Notes: generated from the letters alone by a model not told the origin. A DNA stretch of 64,000 nt from JBGAPH01 sp046349955 (GCA_046349955.1 JAXMBI010000007.1:62001-126000), one strand, 5' to 3'. Shown: positions 8,363-17,722, counted from the first letter of the stretch. Program-made: numbers and translations.

Positions 8363-9244
8363 TCACTCTACGGGTTTGCGATTGCTTACTCGCCGGGCCA
8401 AGCCGAGCCCCAGCAGCCCCAGCGCACACAGCATCAAACCGGAAGGCTCCGGCACGGCCGCGGCGCCCCCCTTGCCGAAGTTGTCCTTGAGGATGCCGAA
8501 GTCGGAGAGGTCGACTTTCGCGTCGCCGTTCAGGTCTCCCTGTGCGGCGGAAGTTCCCGTGCCAAAATTGTCTTTGAGGATGCCGAAGTCAGTCAGGTCG
8601 ACCTTGCCGTCGCCATTCACGTCGCCGGCGAGGACCGCGGCGCCGTAGAGCTGAAACTCGCTGTACTGCACGCTGTTGGCCAGCCCGCGCTGCGACGTAA
8701 CGAGCACGCGGTAGCTGGTGAAGCGCGCCGCGTTGCCAAAGTCGACTTCCTTGCCTGAGCCATGGCGACCGGGATCCGCGGTTAAGCCGCTGCTGCCCGA
8801 ATAGATTAGCGACCAATTCACTCCCAGCTTGAGATCGTCCCCCGTGGCATTGGAACCCTCAACGGTGATGTTGGTCGGGTCGCGCTCGGGCACGTCGTTG
8901 CCGGTGATGAAGCGGAAGCCCGTGGCCACCGAGTTGCCGAAGACGGGCGTCACGTAGAAGCCGGTTCCCACGCCTTTGACGAACGAGAAGACGGGCTCGC
9001 CGCCGCCGTTGCCAAAGTTCAAGTACTTGGTGCCCACCGAGCCGTCGATGGCGTACTTTGCCGCCTCGCTCGGGGGGTACTGGCCGGCCTTGAGCGCTCC
9101 CGGCGTGGAGTCGGTGCTATTGGCGCCGGCGGCGGTGCTCCAAATAGCCACGATCGGGTCGTTCTTGGCCAAAATCGGCAAGGCCTGGGCCTGCCCAACC
9201 ATCGCTGCGCTCAGCGCGAGCGCCGCGATCCAAAGGCGTTTCAT
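8363..9244 (-). CDS. Secreted discoidin-like protein with dockerin repeats and PEP-CTERM anchor
   Basis: A 293-residue exported protein. Seen: signal peptide (residues 1-21, cleavage after AQA); a beta-rich domain resembling the F5/8 (discoidin) carbohydrate-binding type, about 30-190; two calcium-loop dockerin-like repeats, DVNGDGKVDLTDFGILKDNF and DLNGDAKVDLSDFGILKDNF; then the PEP-CTERM signal VPEPS, hydrophobic helix and RR tail. PEP-CTERM proteins are processed by an exosortase, which is not in this window. The start at 9244 is chosen because it begins the signal peptide; a longer frame upstream lacks sense. It is probably a cell-surface glycan or matrix protein. Confidence 0.85.
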   Translation of the reverse strand: MKRLWIAALALSAAMVGQAQALPILAKNDPIVAIWSTAAGANSTDSTPGALKAGQYPPSEAAKYAIDGSVGTKYLNFGNGGGEPVFSFVKGVGTGFYVTPVFGNSVATGFRFITGNDVPERDPTNITVEGSNATGDDLKLGVNWSLIYSGSSGLTADPGRHGSGKEVDFGNAARFTSYRVLVTSQRGLANSVQYSEFQLYGAAVLAGDVNGDGKVDLTDFGILKDNFGTGTSAAQGDLNGDAKVDLSDFGILKDNFGKGGAAAVPEPSGLMLCALGLLGLGLARRVSNRKPVE

Positions 9245-9502
9245 TGCTTGGCGTTTCCACGAGAGGCAGGGGAAGCCGCCGGGGAGGCGGATTGCGCGAA
9301 ACGTAAGTCTGCCAGGTACAGATTGCCAACGCAATGATTTGGTGTCGGCAGGTCTGTCCAGATCCGCGCGCTAGCGATGCGCGAGCGGAATCTGAAAAGG
9401 CCGCCGGTTCGCCGCGGAAAGATCGATGACCGCCCGGGACGAAGTCGCGTTGAGCGGCCTGAGGGGAGCCAGCAGGCGGGGAATGTCTGCTGGAAATGAG
9501 CC

Positions 9503-10393
9503 TTAAGAGCTCTTCCGCTTCCGCGCCGCCGCCTTCGGACGCGGCGCGGCTGTCTTCTTGGTTGGCCGAGCGATGCGGCTCGAGCCGTTCTCGGCGGCGG
9601 CTTCGCCCCCCTTGGCGCGGGCAACGCTCTCCCGCAAGGCGTCCATGATGTTGATCACTTGCGGCTCTTCGGCCTGCGGCGGGGCGACCAGTTCCTTGCC
9701 TTCCACCTTGGCGTCGATCAGCGCTTTGAGGCTGTCGGTGTAGCTGTTCTCGTACTTGCCGAGATCGAACTTCTTGGCGGTCGAGGCGTCGATCAGCGTT
9801 TGGGCGAGCTTGAGCTCCTGCTTGGCGACCGCCGGCAGTTCGAGGTCCTCGTCGAGGTCGGTCGGCGTCCGCATTTCGGCCGAGTAGTGCAGCATCGAGA
9901 GGGTGAGGACGCCGTCGCTCGGCCGGATGAGCACCAACTCCTGCTTGCCGCCGAACGTGCCTTGGCCCACGGCATAGCGCTCGGTTTCGACCATTGCCTG
10001 ATAGAGCACCGCGTACGGCTTGCGCCCCACCGGACCGTCGGGCACCAGGTAGTAGACGCGGCCGTCGAGGTAGATCGGGTCGATCGCGTCGTGGGCCACG
10101 AAGGTGTCGAGGTTGATCGCCTTCTCGGCCTCGGGACGCAGCTTCTCGAGGTCGGTCTTGTCGACCACCACGTACTGGTCCTTGGCGAACTCGTAGCCCG
10201 AAACGATCTCGTTGTTGGCCACCTCGCCGTGGATTGGGCAGACCTTCTTGTAGCGAATCCGGCTGTGGCAGGGCTCGTGCAACTGGTTGAGGTGGATTTC
10301 ACCCCCGCCGGCTTGCACGGCGTTGTACCCTTTGACCGGCACGGTCACGAGGCTGAGACGCAGGAACGACTTCCAACTGAAGCGAGCGGCCAT
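9503..10393 (-). CDS. ku: Ku homodimer DNA end-binding protein
   Basis: A 296-residue bacterial Ku, which binds double-strand ends and recruits LigD for non-homologous end joining. Seen: the N-terminal SWKSFLRLSLVTVPVKGY, the HLNQLHEPCHSRIRYKKVCP block, the beta-barrel core with YYLVPDG and KQELVLIRP, and a Lys/Arg/Ala-rich tail (RIARPTKKTAAPRPK), which in other Ku proteins helps DNA binding. No ligD is near; the gene stands alone, facing away from hisH. Start ATG at 10393 fits the family. Confidence 0.95.
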   Translation of the reverse strand: MAARFSWKSFLRLSLVTVPVKGYNAVQAGGGEIHLNQLHEPCHSRIRYKKVCPIHGEVANNEIVSGYEFAKDQYVVVDKTDLEKLRPEAEKAINLDTFVAHDAIDPIYLDGRVYYLVPDGPVGRKPYAVLYQAMVETERYAVGQGTFGGKQELVLIRPSDGVLTLSMLHYSAEMRTPTDLDEDLELPAVAKQELKLAQTLIDASTAKKFDLGKYENSYTDSLKALIDAKVEGKELVAPPQAEEPQVINIMDALRESVARAKGGEAAAENGSSRIARPTKKTAAPRPKAAARKRKSS

Positions 10394-10813
10394 AGGTCGA
10401 TCCGGCCCCAGTCATGGGGCGGTAGGCGGCCAACGAGGGGATGCTCCTTTTGCCGGCGCCAGCCTTCCTGGGCCGACCCCTTCCCGGGGCCGGTGCTAGC
10501 ACCTCAATGCTAGCAAGCTTTATGCCGGCGGGCCTAGCAGCCGGCAGGCCGATTTTTGCGCCGCCGACTGTCGGCCGGGCCGCCGCGGGCCGGCTGTGTC
10601 GAGAAGTCCGCGTCTGAGGGCCGTTTGCGCGGAGTCTGCCCGGCGGGCGAAGGGTCCGACCGCGGTTCACGAAGGATGCGTGGGTGTCCCTTGCCGGCGC
10701 TGCGGGTTAGTATCAGACCTCGGACCTCCTGAGGGCGAACCACGCCGCCTCCGCGCGTGTCGAACCCCGTGGGCCGTCCTGGCAAGCAACGTTCCGATAC
10801 CACGCAGGCCTGC
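10394..10813. other. Intergenic region between ku and hisH
   Basis: Divergent promoter region of 420 bases. It contains a solo terminal repeat of the 135-bp MITE-like element at 10689-10711. No convincing gene was seen; the open frames lack family signal. Confidence 0.6.
10689..10711. repeat. Solo terminal repeat of the MITE-like element
   Basis: The 23-base sequence beginning CCTTGCCGGCGCTGCGGG and ending TTAGT matches the right end of the elements at 11742-11876 and 31702-31836 with two or three differences. No partner end is found 112 bases upstream, so this is a remnant. Confidence 0.65.
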
Positions 10814-11419
10814 ATGATCGCGATCATCGACTACCAGATGGGCAACCTCCGCAGCGTGCAAAAGGGCTTCGAGCGGGTGGGGCACGCGGCGGTGGTCACA
10901 AGCGATCCGCGGGAGCTGGCCCGGGCCGACAAGGTGGTGCTCCCGGGGGTCGGCGCCTTTCCCGACGCCATCGCCGAGCTCCGCCGCCGCGAGCTGGTCG
11001 AGCCCATCCGCCAGGCGATCGACTCCGGCAAACCCTTCTTGGGCATCTGCCTGGGGCTGCAACTGCTGTTCGAGGTGGGCTACGAGGGAGGCCGGCACGA
11101 GGGGCTGGGCGTTTTGCCAGGCGAGGTCGTGCGGTTTGAGTTGCCGCACGACTACAAGGTGCCCCACATGGGCTGGAACTCGCTCGAGTTCGCCCGCCGG
11201 GCGCCGATCTTCGCCGGGCTCGAGGAGGGGGCCCACTGCTACTTCGTCCACTCCTACTACGTCGTCCCGCGCGACGAAAGCGTGGTGGCCACCCGCACCC
11301 CGTATCCCGCGCCGTTCGTCTCCTCGATCTGGCGCGACAACCTGTTCGCGACGCAGTTCCACCCCGAGAAGAGCCAGCAGCAGGGGCTGCGAATCTTGCA
11401 GAACTTTGCGGAGCTGTAG
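10814..11419 (+). CDS. hisH: Imidazole glycerol phosphate synthase, glutaminase subunit HisH
   Basis: A 201-residue class I glutamine amidotransferase that feeds ammonia to HisF in histidine synthesis. Seen: MIAIIDYQMGNLRSV at the N-terminus, the nucleophile block GICLGLQ with C79, and the FHPEKS block with H183 and E185 completing the triad. ATG 10814 is preferred over an in-frame start at 10757 because it begins exactly at the family N-terminus. No other his gene is adjacent. Confidence 0.95.
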   Translation: MIAIIDYQMGNLRSVQKGFERVGHAAVVTSDPRELARADKVVLPGVGAFPDAIAELRRRELVEPIRQAIDSGKPFLGICLGLQLLFEVGYEGGRHEGLGVLPGEVVRFELPHDYKVPHMGWNSLEFARRAPIFAGLEEGAHCYFVHSYYVVPRDESVVATRTPYPAPFVSSIWRDNLFATQFHPEKSQQQGLRILQNFAEL

Positions 11420-11448
11420 GCCGCTGGCGCATGTGATATCTTGGATCG

Positions 11449-11706
11449 GTGATGTTGTGCCACGCCGCTATCAGCCCATCGTATCCCAAGCTGCCGGCTG
11501 TCCACCCACCGCCGCGCCTCCGCGACCGTTGCCGCTTCGGCCTCCTCGCGATGTTCACCCTGACCACCGTGTCGGCGCTGGGCCTCGCGCTCGCCAGGCA
11601 CGCCGCCTTGGTCGGCACGGCGACGGCGCTAGTGGCTTGGTTGCCGGCGGCCGCAGCGATCAACGCCTGCTTGGTGGTCTACTTCGGGCTGCGGAGTGAA
11701 GCCTAG
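11449..11706 (+). CDS. Small membrane protein, unknown
   Basis: An 85-residue frame with a Pro/Arg-rich N-terminus and two hydrophobic stretches (about residues 33-49 and 55-79). The RFGLLAMFTLTTV stretch resembles the small membrane proteins with an FSLR-type start that are frequent in planctomycetes (recalled, not searched). It lies between hisH and the MITE-like repeat. It could also be non-coding. Confidence 0.4.
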   Translation: MMLCHAAISPSYPKLPAVHPPPRLRDRCRFGLLAMFTLTTVSALGLALARHAALVGTATALVAWLPAAAAINACLVVYFGLRSEA

Positions 11707-11708
11707 TA

Positions 11709-11911
11709 CTGCGTCACAGCTTGTTTTTCGAGTTGTGCCACACTAGCCCGCAGCGCAAGCAAGGAACGGGAGCGCTCGACGGGCGCGCTGGCCGAAATTG
11801 CTGTCCGGCCAGTGCAGGGGCGCACGAGGCTCGACCAGGGAAACGTGGCTCTCCCTTGTTTGCGCTGCGGGCTAGTTCGGAGGGCAAACCGAACTTCTCG
11901 CTGTGACGCAG
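11709..11911. mobile_element. MITE-like palindromic element, copy 1 with outer inverted repeat
   Basis: The inner element is 11742-11876 (135 bp) with 23-bp terminal inverted repeats starting ACTAGCCCGCAGCGC and one mismatch between ends. An outer perfect 12-bp inverted repeat, CTGCGTCACAGC at 11709-11720 and its complement at 11900-11911, encloses it. The reverse-oriented copy at 31702-31836 has exactly the same length and clearly related internal sequence. It has no coding capacity. It sits just upstream of the radical SAM gene. Confidence 0.75.
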
Positions 11912-11979
11912 CGCAAGATTCGTCCGGAAACGCCGCTCAGTCGCTTCTGGCTCGCCGCGTGGCAGGCTAGATTCAGAGG

Positions 11980-13755
11980 ATGCCCATCCACCGCGCCAAA
12001 GTTCTGCTCGTTCAGCTTCCCATCCCGCCGGCGGGCGCCGAGCCGGTGCGCGGCAATGTGCCTTTGGCCGCCGGGTATCTGAAGATGCTTGCCTTGGGGG
12101 CGGGCCTTGGCGAGCGCTTCGAGATCGAGATGCTCGAGCCGGCCCTGGCCAACGATTTGGGAGACGCGGCGCTCGTGCGCGAGATCGTCGACCGGCGGCC
12201 CGATCTGCTGGGCTTCACCTGCTACCTTTGGAACGTCGAACGCTCGCTCTGGCTCGCCGAGCAGGTGAAGGCCCGCCGGCCGCAGACGCAGGTGCTCGTC
12301 GGCGGCCCCGAGGCGACGCTCGACAACCGTTGGGTGCTGGACCATCCGGCGGTCGACTTTGCCGCGGTCGGCGAGGGGGAGCAAACGTTCGTCGAACTGC
12401 TGGCGGCTCTGGCGGCCGGCGATCTGGCGCGGCCCATCGACGGGCTGTTCGTTTCCCCGCGGCTCGACGGCCCGACTCACCCCCCGGCGTTTCGGCAGCC
12501 GCTGCCCAACTTGAACGGGATCTCGTCGCCGTATCTGGCTGGCATTCTCGACGCCGGCCAGGAGCAGATGCTGCTGCTCGAAACGATCCGCGGCTGCATC
12601 TTCAAGTGCAAGTTCTGCTACTACCCCAAGAGCTACGACGACCTCTACTTCCTCAGCGAAGAGAAGATCGTGGCCAACCTCCGGCATGCCCGCGAGCGCG
12701 GGGCCCGCGAGGTGGTGCTGCTCGACCCCACGCTCAACCAGCGGAAGAACTTCGCCGACTTCGTGCGGCTGCTGGGGCGCGAGAACCCCGGACGGCAGTT
12801 CACCTACTTCGGCGAACTGCGGGCCGAGGGAATCACACCGGAGATCGCCGGCCTGCTGGCCGAGGCCGGCTTCGACGAAGTGGAGATTGGCCTGCAATCG
12901 ATCGACCCGGCCGTGCAGGAGCTGATGGACCGCCGCAACAACATGCGGGCATTCGAACGCGGCGTGCGGGCGATGATTGAGGCCGGGCTCAAGGTGAAGG
13001 TCGATCTGATCATTGGCTTGCCGGGGGACACCGAGGCCAGCGTCCGCCGCGGCCTGGCTTACCTCCGCGACGAGCGGCTCTACACCGAGCTGCAGGTGTT
13101 CCACCTGGCGATCCTGCCTGGCACGGCGTTTCGCCAGGAAGCTGAAGCGCTGGGCCTGCGGTTCCAGCCGCGGCCTCCCTACTACGTGCTCGAGACGCCG
13201 ACCTTGGACATGGCGGCGATGAGCGGGCTGATGGAGGAGGCCGAAACTTCGTTCGGCGTCGAATTCGACCCGCTCCCGGCGCCGCGGCTGGAATTCTTGC
13301 CGGCCGATGAGCCAGGCCGCATGCTGCGCGTCGATCTCGATGCCCCGCTTGCAGCGCTTTACACGCCGGAGGCCCAGGCTCAAGCGTACACGCTGTGGCT
13401 GAAATCCGCCGACTTCGACGCACGGCGCGAGGCAGCGGCCGCCCAGGTGCGGCAACTGCTGGCGGCCTGCCCTTTCACGACGCTCAGTGTCGCGCTCGAG
13501 CCCACCGGCGACCCACGCCGGCTCACCGCCCGCACGCTGGAGGCGATCCGCCGCGAGTTCTACGCCCGTCCGACCTACCTCGACCACTTCTACGCGGTTC
13601 AGCCGGGGCCGGCGAAGGGGGCGAAGCGGCAGGTGATTGTGCTGCCAGAGGGCGGGGCGAACCTGGGGGAGGAGATGGTGTCGGAGTGGGAGGAGTATGG
13701 GGAGGTGGTGGGAACGCACTTAGCACGAGGAATCCGCCATGGAGTTGCTTTGTGA
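11980..13755 (+). CDS. B12-binding domain radical SAM protein
   Basis: A 591-residue protein. Seen: an N-terminal cobalamin-binding-like Rossmann domain (about 5-150, with VLVGGPEATL), the radical SAM cluster CIFKCKFC (C206, C210, C213), a TIM-barrel portion with IGLQSIDP and KVDLIIGLPGDT, and a C-terminal region of about 200 residues without a recognised domain. Proteins of this type methylate or rearrange unreactive carbons; the substrate is unknown. The end overlaps the start of the AAA ATPase gene by 17 bases, so the two are co-translated and may work together. An AGAGG lies directly against the ATG, too close for a normal ribosome site. Confidence 0.9.
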   Translation: MPIHRAKVLLVQLPIPPAGAEPVRGNVPLAAGYLKMLALGAGLGERFEIEMLEPALANDLGDAALVREIVDRRPDLLGFTCYLWNVERSLWLAEQVKARRPQTQVLVGGPEATLDNRWVLDHPAVDFAAVGEGEQTFVELLAALAAGDLARPIDGLFVSPRLDGPTHPPAFRQPLPNLNGISSPYLAGILDAGQEQMLLLETIRGCIFKCKFCYYPKSYDDLYFLSEEKIVANLRHARERGAREVVLLDPTLNQRKNFADFVRLLGRENPGRQFTYFGELRAEGITPEIAGLLAEAGFDEVEIGLQSIDPAVQELMDRRNNMRAFERGVRAMIEAGLKVKVDLIIGLPGDTEASVRRGLAYLRDERLYTELQVFHLAILPGTAFRQEAEALGLRFQPRPPYYVLETPTLDMAAMSGLMEEAETSFGVEFDPLPAPRLEFLPADEPGRMLRVDLDAPLAALYTPEAQAQAYTLWLKSADFDARREAAAAQVRQLLAACPFTTLSVALEPTGDPRRLTARTLEAIRREFYARPTYLDHFYAVQPGPAKGAKRQVIVLPEGGANLGEEMVSEWEEYGEVVGTHLARGIRHGVAL

Positions 13756-15082
13756 TCGACTTGCGCGGCACTTTCGCCCCGGCAAGCTCGAGGAGCTGAC
13801 CGTCGTCGGTCGCCAGTTCCCGTACCACATGCGGGTCGATCTGCAGCAGGCGATCGAGCGCTTTCTGGATGACGCATCGCACGTCGCGTGTTGCGGCGTA
13901 AAGGCAAGCGTCGCGCATCACGACTGCGACTTTGCCAGCATCTTTGCGGATGACCGCAACATGCCCGCGAAAGCGGTGCCGGTGCAGTATGAAGATGTCG
14001 ATACTGGAGGCGACCGGCCTGCGCGATGCGCGACGGGAGCGCTATGGACCGTCGATGGTCCGCGAGGCAAGTTTGCGCTGCTCTACACGCCTGCATTTAA
14101 CTTCTTTGAGCGCACATCCCAGGTGCGAGTTCAGCTAGCTGCGCCGGAAACGTCGGCGTCGCGCGTCGCCGAAGAGTACTTTCGGCTGTTGGAGCAGGCC
14201 ATCGAGCGCGCTACAGCGTATCGCGGCAAGATTCTGTCGTTCGAACAAACGAGCTCGTACCGCGGGGAGTCCCGCGGCATCACTGTCCATCGTCTGCAAG
14301 GCATCGCCCGCGACCAAGTGATCCTTCCGCGCAAGACCCTCGACTTGCTCGACCGCAACGTCCTGGACTTCGTCGCCCGTCGGCCGCGCTTGCGCGAGCT
14401 CGGCATGAGCACCAAGAAGGGGCTGCTCTTCTACGGGCCCCCCGGCACCGGCAAGACGCACACCATTCACTATTTGGCCGGCGCCCTCCAGGGGCACACG
14501 GTGCTGCTCATCTCGGCAGAACAAGTCGCCCTGCTCAGCGAGTACATGACGCTCGCCCGGCTGCTGCAGCCCAGCGTGGTGGTGCTCGAGGATGTCGACC
14601 TGATCGCTCGCGAACGGAGCGACATGGAGAGCGCCTGCGAGGAAGTTTTGCTCAACAAGCTGCTCAACGAGATGGACGGCCTCAAGGAGCAGGCCGACAT
14701 TCTGTTCATCCTCACGACGAACCGGCCGGAGACCCTCGAGCGGGCCATCTCCTCGCGCCCCGGCCGGGTCGATCAGGCGATCGAGTTTCCCCTGCCCGAC
14801 GAGGAGGGCCGGGCCAAGCTCGTGCGGCTCTATGCCCGCGGAGCGAGCATCAGCGACGACCTGGTGCAGGCGATCGTGGCCCGCACGGGGCAGGTGAGCG
14901 CTGCCTTCATCAAGGAATTGATGCGCCGCACGGCGCAGTTCCATCTGGAGCGCTCCGGCGACGGGGCCCTCACGCTCGACGACGTCGATCGCGCCCTCGA
15001 CGAGATGCTGTTCGCCGGCGGGTCGCTCAATCTGAAGCTGCTGGGCGCCGAGGGGCGCTTGCAACCCGACGCGTCGGGCTGA
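13739..15082 (+). CDS. AAA+ ATPase with unclassified N-terminal domain
   Basis: A 447-residue ATPase. The first 170 residues have no recognised domain. The AAA module follows: Walker A GPPGTGKTH (about 232-240), Walker B VVVLEDVDLI (about 280-289), sensor-like LTTNRPE, and an arginine-finger-like SRPGRVD (about 339-345), then a helical lid. This is the FtsH/Cdc48-like classic AAA type, but there is no protease domain, so it is probably an unfoldase or remodelling chaperone. ACGAGG lies 8 bases upstream of the ATG. The 17-base overlap with the radical SAM gene suggests a shared pathway. Confidence 0.88.
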   Translation: MELLCDRLARHFRPGKLEELTVVGRQFPYHMRVDLQQAIERFLDDASHVACCGVKASVAHHDCDFASIFADDRNMPAKAVPVQYEDVDTGGDRPARCATGALWTVDGPRGKFALLYTPAFNFFERTSQVRVQLAAPETSASRVAEEYFRLLEQAIERATAYRGKILSFEQTSSYRGESRGITVHRLQGIARDQVILPRKTLDLLDRNVLDFVARRPRLRELGMSTKKGLLFYGPPGTGKTHTIHYLAGALQGHTVLLISAEQVALLSEYMTLARLLQPSVVVLEDVDLIARERSDMESACEEVLLNKLLNEMDGLKEQADILFILTTNRPETLERAISSRPGRVDQAIEFPLPDEEGRAKLVRLYARGASISDDLVQAIVARTGQVSAAFIKELMRRTAQFHLERSGDGALTLDDVDRALDEMLFAGGSLNLKLLGAEGRLQPDASG

Positions 15083-15125
15083 GCGCCGTCGAATAACAGT
15101 GCCGACGCGTCCACGCGTGACTGCT

Positions 15126-15851
15126 TTAGCGGTCCTGCTTCGTCTCCAGCTCCTTGAGCCGGATGTTGCGGAACTGCACCGTCATCGGCGGGCCGCTGTG
15201 AAGCTGCAGGGCCAGAATGCCTTTCAGGTCTTGTTGCTTGGGGTCCTCGTCGATGACTTCGGCCATGAGCTGGCCGTTGACCGAGAGGGTGATCTGATTG
15301 CCGCGGCAAACCAGGCCATACTCGTGCCAGTCGTCGAGCTTGAACTTGGCCGGGCCCTGGGCCGAATCGATCGGCGCCTCGTGGCGCTCCCCTTGCGGGT
15401 CGAAGCGGGTACGCGTGCCGCGAAAGGCCAGCGTGTGGCGGCCGTGCTCGTCGTAGATGCGGACGAGCCAATCGGTGTCGTGGTTGTTGTCGATCTGGTA
15501 GCCGGCCACGTCGTGGTCTTCGAGCTCGCGGCTGCGGAACTGAAAGCCGCCGTTGATGCCTGGCGAGCCGCCGAAGCGGAATTCGAGCCGCAGTTCGAAA
15601 TCGGCCAGCTCGCCCCCCTGCCAGATCAGATACTGATTGACGTCGCAGGGGTGCTCCGGCGTGATCTGCGCGGTGATCGCCCCCTCGTCGACCGACCAGT
15701 AGCTCATGTCGGCGGTCTTCCAGCCGTCGAGCGTGCGGCCATCGAAAAGGGGGCGGAAGCCTGCCTCGCCCTCGGCAGGCTCCGCGCCCCGTGCGCCAAC
15801 GGACAAAGTCAGCGCAAGCACCGCGCACAACAACGGAATGCGGGCAGGCAT
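15126..15851 (-). CDS. Secreted DUF1080 (3-keto-disaccharide hydrolase-like) protein
   Basis: A 241-residue protein with a signal peptide (about 1-22, cleavage near ARG-AEP) and one DUF1080 domain: LFDGRTLDGW at the start, GINGGFQFRSRE in the middle, DDWHEYGLVCRGNQI and VQFRNIRLKEL at the end. The fold is a concanavalin-like beta sandwich; members act on or bind sugars and are abundant in planctomycetes. GGGAG precedes the ATG by about 8 bases. It is convergent with the AAA gene. Confidence 0.88.
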   Translation of the reverse strand: MPARIPLLCAVLALTLSVGARGAEPAEGEAGFRPLFDGRTLDGWKTADMSYWSVDEGAITAQITPEHPCDVNQYLIWQGGELADFELRLEFRFGGSPGINGGFQFRSRELEDHDVAGYQIDNNHDTDWLVRIYDEHGRHTLAFRGTRTRFDPQGERHEAPIDSAQGPAKFKLDDWHEYGLVCRGNQITLSVNGQLMAEVIDEDPKQQDLKGILALQLHSGPPMTVQFRNIRLKELETKQDR

Positions 15852-15973
15852 GATCGAACTCCCAGAAACATGGGTTGGGGGGGAGTGATCATGCTAGCGA
15901 GGGCGTCTGCCCGCGACAACAATTCCTTGAGCGGGCGAGCGGCCCTAGGGAGGACCGCTCTCGCGCCGCTATC

Positions 15974-17722
15974 CTAGATCTTGAACCGCGACACCATGTC
16001 GCGGAGCGTGGTGGCCTGGGCGCCCAGCTCCTCGCTGCTGCTGGCCAGTTCTTCGCTCCCCGCGGCCGACTGTTCGGTGACCTGGGAGACCATGCGAATC
16101 GCCTTGGCGACCTCGTTGGCGTTGGTGGCCTGTTCGACCGTGGCCGTGGCGATCTCCGAGATCTTGCGGGCCGAGGCCTCCACGCCTTCGACGATCTTGT
16201 TGAGCGCCGCGCCGGTCTGGGCGCTGAGCGTGGCCCCGTCTTCCACCCGCTTCGTCGACTCCTTGATGAGCGACGAGATTTCCTTGGCGGCTTCGCTCGA
16301 ACGCTCGGCCAGCTTACGGACCTCATCGGCCACCACGGCGAAGCCCAGTCCGTGCTCGCCGGCGCGGGCCGCTTCGATGGCGGCGTTCAGGGCCAACAGG
16401 TTGGTCTGGCTGGCGATTTCGGAGATCACCTGAATGATCTCGCTGATCTGTTCGCTCGAGCGCTTGATGAGGTCCATCGCCTCGATCGACTTCTGAACCG
16501 CGGCGCCCCCTTCTTCGGCCAGCGTGTTGGTGTTGAGGGCCACCTCGTTGGCTTCGCCGGCATTGCCCTTCACGGCGTCGATGCTGCGGGCGAGCTGCTC
16601 GATCGCGGCGCTCATCTCTTCGACCGAGGCGCTCTGCGTTTGGGCGCCCGAGGCGAGCGACTGCGAGCTCTCGGCGATCACCCGCGAACCCTCGGTGAAC
16701 TGGGCCGCGCTTTCCACGATTTGCCCGATCACATGGCGGAGGTCGGTGACCATGGTCCGCAGGCCGCCGGCCAATTCGCCCACGGCGTCGCTGCCGGTCA
16801 CCGTGACTTCGGTCGTCAGGTCGCCCTGAGCGGCGGCGTTGACCGTGGCCAGCAACTGGTTCACCTTGTCGCGCAGCTCTTGCTGGGCCTTGGCTTCCCG
16901 CTCCTGCTGGGCCGCCTCGCGCTCGGCTGCCCGCACTTGCTCGGTGATCACGGCCCAGGCGATCATTGGCCCGGCGAACTTGCCCTGGGCGTCGTAGATG
17001 GCGCTGGCGGTGAGCTTGAGGATGTCGTCGCCGACCTTGATTTGCGCTTCGTGCGGAAGGTTCTTCGGATCGCCCAGCAGCTTCCGCTGATGCGCGGGGT
17101 TGCGGTGGAACACGTCGTAGCTCGAGCCGATGATCTCGTCGACCTTGATCGGCAGCGCCTTCTCGATCGACCGCAGCGTCCGCTCCGACGCCGGGTTCAT
17201 GTACACGATCTTGCCGCCGGTGTCGGCCAGCATGATGTTGATCGGCACGTTCTGGATGATCGCCGCCTTCTCGGCCGCGGCGCCCTCGAGCTTCAGCTTC
17301 TCGGTGATCACCTCCCAGGTGACCATCGGGCCCAGGTAGGCGCCGTGGTCGTCGTAGGTGGCGCTGACCAGCAGGTCGAGCTTCTCAGGGCCCAATTGAA
17401 TGGTCGCCCGCCGGGGCAACGCCTGGTGATTTGCCAAGAGCCCGCGCTGATAGGCCGGGTTCTTGTGGAACAAATCGACCGACTTGCCGACGATCTCCTC
17501 GACTTTGACGGGGAGCAAGTGCTCGATCTGCTTGAGCGTCTTTTCGCTCGACGGATTCAGGTACGTGATCCGCAGATCCGTGTCGGCCAGAATGATGTTG
17601 ATCGGCGCGTTCTGCATCACCGCGTAGGCCTGCGAATGGCTGAGCCGCGGCGTAGCGGCGGCGCGGGTGCTCGGCGAAGAATTGCGCGTGCTGGGCTTGC
17701 GTTGGGTGGGTGCGGAAGGCAT
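15974..17722 (-). CDS. Soluble methyl-accepting chemotaxis protein with two PAS domains
   Basis: A 582-residue receptor with no membrane helix. Seen: Ser/Thr/Pro-rich start; PAS 1 beginning AVMQNAPINIILADTD and PAS 2 beginning IIQNVPINIMLADTG, each followed by the same FHKNP/FHRNP element, so they arose by duplication; a coiled coil with HAMP-like sequence (DLTTEVTVTG); and the MCP signalling hairpin whose tip is QTNLLALNAAIEAARAGE. Start at 17722 is chosen for the upstream AGGAGAGG; the frame is open to 18073 but that stretch is non-coding in character. It likely senses a cytoplasmic or redox signal and talks to CheA/CheW encoded elsewhere. Confidence 0.92.
   Translation of the reverse strand: MPSAPTQRKPSTRNSSPSTRAAATPRLSHSQAYAVMQNAPINIILADTDLRITYLNPSSEKTLKQIEHLLPVKVEEIVGKSVDLFHKNPAYQRGLLANHQALPRRATIQLGPEKLDLLVSATYDDHGAYLGPMVTWEVITEKLKLEGAAAEKAAIIQNVPINIMLADTGGKIVYMNPASERTLRSIEKALPIKVDEIIGSSYDVFHRNPAHQRKLLGDPKNLPHEAQIKVGDDILKLTASAIYDAQGKFAGPMIAWAVITEQVRAAEREAAQQEREAKAQQELRDKVNQLLATVNAAAQGDLTTEVTVTGSDAVGELAGGLRTMVTDLRHVIGQIVESAAQFTEGSRVIAESSQSLASGAQTQSASVEEMSAAIEQLARSIDAVKGNAGEANEVALNTNTLAEEGGAAVQKSIEAMDLIKRSSEQISEIIQVISEIASQTNLLALNAAIEAARAGEHGLGFAVVADEVRKLAERSSEAAKEISSLIKESTKRVEDGATLSAQTGAALNKIVEGVEASARKISEIATATVEQATNANEVAKAIRMVSQVTEQSAAGSEELASSSEELGAQATTLRDMVSRFKI

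Noticed and set aside
11872..13719. 615-codon minus-strand frame opposite the radical SAM gene
   Set aside because: Complement of a gene with clear CxxxCxxC and barrel motifs.
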